Assembly: GCF_042665095.1 (NCBI RefSeq)
Contig: NZ_JBHTBV010000003.1
From: Gordonibacter pamelaeae
GTDB lineage: Bacteria > Actinomycetota > Coriobacteriia > Coriobacteriales > Eggerthellaceae
DNA: 64,000 bases
Reading direction: 5' to 3' (one strand)
A program made the position numbers and the translations under genes. This document shows positions 62,064-64,000 of the stretch, piece by piece (the stretch's first letter is position 1; every line of letters begins with the position of its first letter). Below the pieces are notes generated by a model, which did no database searches, was not told where the DNA came from, and saw only the letters and a list, made by a program, of their open reading frames with translations.

Positions 62064-62837
62064 ATGCCCGAACATATCCCCTGCAGCCGCGACTCGGCGG
62101 ACGCCGACGGCCTGCGCTCCGATGCGTTCCTCGAGGATGCCATGCACCGCTGGGGCGACACGGTGCTGCGGCTGGCGCTGAGCCAGCTGCGCGACGCCTC
62201 CGACGCCGAGGACGTGTTCCAAGACGTGTTCGTCCGCCTGCTCAAGGACCGCACGGCGTTCAACGACGACGAGCACCTGAAGGCGTGGCTGCTGCGCGTG
62301 ACCATCAACCGTTGCCGCGACATCGGGCGCTCGGGATGGAAACGCCGCAACGAGCCGCTTGCAGAACGCCATGCGGCCCTGGCCGTCGAGGCTCCCGACC
62401 TGCTGGAATCCGACATCTGGAACGCCATCGGCGCCCTCCCGCCCGACCTGCGCGCCGTGGTGCACCTGCACTACGTGGAGGGCTATTCCACCGACGAGGC
62501 GGCCGCCCTCGTGGGATGCCGCCCTTCCACCGCGCGCACGCGCCTGCACCGCGCCCGCAAGCACCTGAAGGCCGCCCTCGAGACCGCGGATCTCGCAGGC
62601 CGCCCTGCGCCCTGCCAACCGGCGGGCGCATCGCGCGCGGACGACGGCTCCGCTTTTTCGCGCCCCGCCAGCAGCGCGTTTGCGAGCCTCCGACCCGCGG
62701 ACAATCGCTGCGCCTCCGCGCGCCCCGCAACCACCGATTCCCCGTCTTCCGGAAAGGAGGCCGACCATGAGCCACGACCCCTTCGACGACTATGCTGCGA
62801 AGATGCAGGAGGTGAGAACCTCCGACCGCCTGCGTGA
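62064..62837 (+). CDS. ECF-type sigma-70 family RNA polymerase sigma factor
   Basis: The 257-residue protein shows region 2 (DAEDVFQDVFVRLLKD and LKAWLLRVTINRCRD) and region 4 (YSTDEAAALVGCRPSTARTR). It then carries an unusually long Ser/Ala-rich tail of about 85 residues. ATG 62064 has a near-perfect GAGGAGGTGA at ideal spacing. Its tail overlaps the next gene by 71 bp, with the tail's composition partly a product of that overlap. The partner downstream is probably its membrane anti-sigma factor. Confidence 0.9.
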   Translation: MPEHIPCSRDSADADGLRSDAFLEDAMHRWGDTVLRLALSQLRDASDAEDVFQDVFVRLLKDRTAFNDDEHLKAWLLRVTINRCRDIGRSGWKRRNEPLAERHAALAVEAPDLLESDIWNAIGALPPDLRAVVHLHYVEGYSTDEAAALVGCRPSTARTRLHRARKHLKAALETADLAGRPAPCQPAGASRADDGSAFSRPASSAFASLRPADNRCASARPATTDSPSSGKEADHEPRPLRRLCCEDAGGENLRPPA

Positions 62838-64000
62838 CGAAGTGCTGAAGAAGGCGGCAGCCGAACGGCGGGCCGCAGGCGCGACCGGGAAAGTGCCCGT
62901 AGGCAGCGGCGCAGCTTGCAACAACGCGCGCCTGCGCGCGGGAGCCGCCGCATCTTCTCACGGCGAGCCCGCCCGCAAGCCCAGCGCACGTCCGCGCGCC
63001 AAACGGCCTGCGATCCGCGGGCTCGCCCTGGCCGCCTGCCTGGCCGCGCTGGCGGCGGTCGTGGGCATCTCGCTCGCGTGGCCGCAGGGAAGCGGTTCCC
63101 TGCCTGCGGGGATATCCCCCACCGCGTTCGCCGTGAAGGCCTACGGCGCGGTGGACGACACCCTTTTTCCCACCGGTTCGAACGGCACCATCGTCTTCAA
63201 CTGCGAGACGGAGACGCAGCGCATGATACCGCCCGAAGGCGACGATTATGCCAACGAGGGCTTCTACACCGGCTGCGTGTTCAGCGTGGAGGGCGACAAC
63301 ATCGCCCGCGTCCAGGCGAACGTGTCGCGCGGCGAGCTGTACCGGGTGACGAGCAAGGTATGGTCGCGCGAGAGCGACCCGGAGTTCGTAAAGGAAGTCA
63401 GCAGTTGGAAACCTTATAAGATCGGGCAGGGAGAGCTGCTTGGAAAGTACGACTACGTGGCCGGCGTGCTGTATTACGGTACCATCGAACCCGGCGACGA
63501 AAACGTGGGGAAAGACCGCAATGACCCCAGCAGGACGGGCAAGTCCAACCTTTACCAGCGGCTCGGGTCCACGGTCGACACCTCCGTCATGGACGAGCCC
63601 GAAGCGAGCGCAAGCGAGTACCGGTTCGGACTGTGGACGAACGAGCCGTTCGACGCCGTGGAGAACGATCGCGGGGAGTTCGACGGGCTGGCCAGCATGA
63701 ACGCCGCCCTCGACACGCTCGACGGCGCGCAGCTCACCATCACCGTCACGTTCACGGACGGCCGAACGGCCACGCAGGTAGTGGACCTGCACGCGGCCGA
63801 CTTCAAGGCCAACATCGTAGAGACCGCCGACGGCGTGAACCATGTACTGGAGCTGGTGCCCCAGATCACCACCGAGGCGAAGAAGACCGCGGACGAGTTC
63901 TGGGAGGCCTACAACCAGGGCATCGCCTCCATCCACACGCTGTACGGCACGGTCGCGAGCGAGACGGACGAGCCGTTCCCCTGCGGCGAAGCGTCGTACC
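62767..64000 (+). CDS. Single-pass membrane protein, probable anti-sigma partner, cut by window end
   Basis: ATG 62767 has AAAGGAGG 6-7 bp upstream; the frame stays open to the window edge (411 residues). Residues 1-75 are charged and cytosolic (SHDPFDDYAAKMQEVRTSDR), one helix follows (about 82-102, ALAACLAALAAVVGISLAW), and the rest is extracytoplasmic. No zinc-binding anti-sigma motif (HxxxCxxC) is visible in the cytosolic part. Position directly after an ECF sigma gene, with translational overlap, is the main reason to suspect an anti-sigma role. The external domain resembles no family I can name. Confidence 0.72.
   Translation, partial: MSHDPFDDYAAKMQEVRTSDRLRDEVLKKAAAERRAAGATGKVPVGSGAACNNARLRAGAAASSHGEPARKPSARPRAKRPAIRGLALAACLAALAAVVGISLAWPQGSGSLPAGISPTAFAVKAYGAVDDTLFPTGSNGTIVFNCETETQRMIPPEGDDYANEGFYTGCVFSVEGDNIARVQANVSRGELYRVTSKVWSRESDPEFVKEVSSWKPYKIGQGELLGKYDYVAGVLYYGTIEPGDENVGKDRNDPSRTGKSNLYQRLGSTVDTSVMDEPEASASEYRFGLWTNEPFDAVENDRGEFDGLASMNAALDTLDGAQLTITVTFTDGRTATQVVDLHAADFKANIVETADGVNHVLELVPQITTEAKKTADEFWEAYNQGIASIHTLYGTVASETDEPFPCGEASY

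Noticed and set aside
1..64000. tRNA, rRNA, insertion sequence, prophage or CRISPR features
   Set aside because: None was recognised in the intergenic regions or protein frames on either strand. Some intergenic gaps were only scanned by eye, so a very short RNA could be missed.

Overview
The window looks like chromosomal DNA of a high-GC anaerobic actinobacterium of the Coriobacteriia, most likely the Eggerthellaceae (Eggerthella or a near relative). I infer this from the strong GC bias at third codon positions, the anaerobe gene set (a 2-hydroxyacyl-CoA dehydratase activase giant, EFR1-type flavodoxin-ferredoxin, ferredoxin-nitroreductase), a RecJ-helicase fusion and a DUF6442 gene. No rRNA, tRNA, CRISPR array, transposase or prophage gene was seen. 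Three perfect 16-bp parS sites (9404, 31599, 32886) suggest the window lies near the replication origin, although dnaA and parAB are not in it.

Layout. 1-7.0 kb (minus strand): transglutaminase/DUF58/MoxR operon with a cytosolic hybrid histidine kinase, then metG. 7.3-9.5 kb: an MqsRA-like toxin-antitoxin pair whose toxin is frameshifted, and an XRE/DUF6442 pair with its own operators and a parS. 9.6-15.6 kb: alpha/beta hydrolase, secreted lipase-like protein, YgjP-type peptidase, rsmI, a 41-aa membrane peptide and an aldehyde dehydrogenase. 15.7-20.7 kb: a tightly coupled chemosensory operon (CheR, MCP, GGDEF protein, degenerate frameshifted CheA-like protein, CheW-like protein) with no flagellar or pilus gene nearby. 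20.8-25.6 kb: hydrolase, XRE-AbrB regulator, redox pair with a divergent TetR, and a LytR_C lipoprotein. 25.7-31.3 kb: a 1585-aa acyl-CoA dehydratase activase with its TetR. 31.8-36.2 kb: birA, UPF0210/PFL protein, PIN remnant, YccF, tlyA. 36.3-40.1 kb: a 42-aa membrane peptide and kdpDE without kdpFABC. 40.2-43.8 kb: solute-binding lipoprotein coupled to a Cache-GGDEF(degenerate)-EAL phosphodiesterase. 43.9-46.4 kb: asd and lysC (aspartate pathway). 46.6-55.9 kb: PucR regulator, transporters, phospholipase-like and TRIC proteins, DUF47-Pit phosphate uptake, NarK-like MFS, MBL hydrolase. 56-61.8 kb: rel and recJ fusion. 62-64 kb: ECF sigma factor and membrane partner, cut by the window end.

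The most unusual material is intergenic. Two large stem-loop repeats (44987-45151 and 51947-52113) share conserved loops and flanks while their outer stems differ in sequence yet stay self-complementary, which suggests selection on structure. The second copy is preceded by two 60-bp tandem units that behave the same way, and a companion 12-bp hairpin sits just past the stop codons of lysC, asd and the DUF47 gene.

Functional themes: cyclic-di-GMP turnover (GGDEF protein at 18.1 kb, EAL protein at 40.2 kb), stress and envelope signalling (Rel, KdpDE, hybrid kinase, ECF sigma) and anaerobic redox chemistry. All functions rest on motif recognition by eye; no database search was run.
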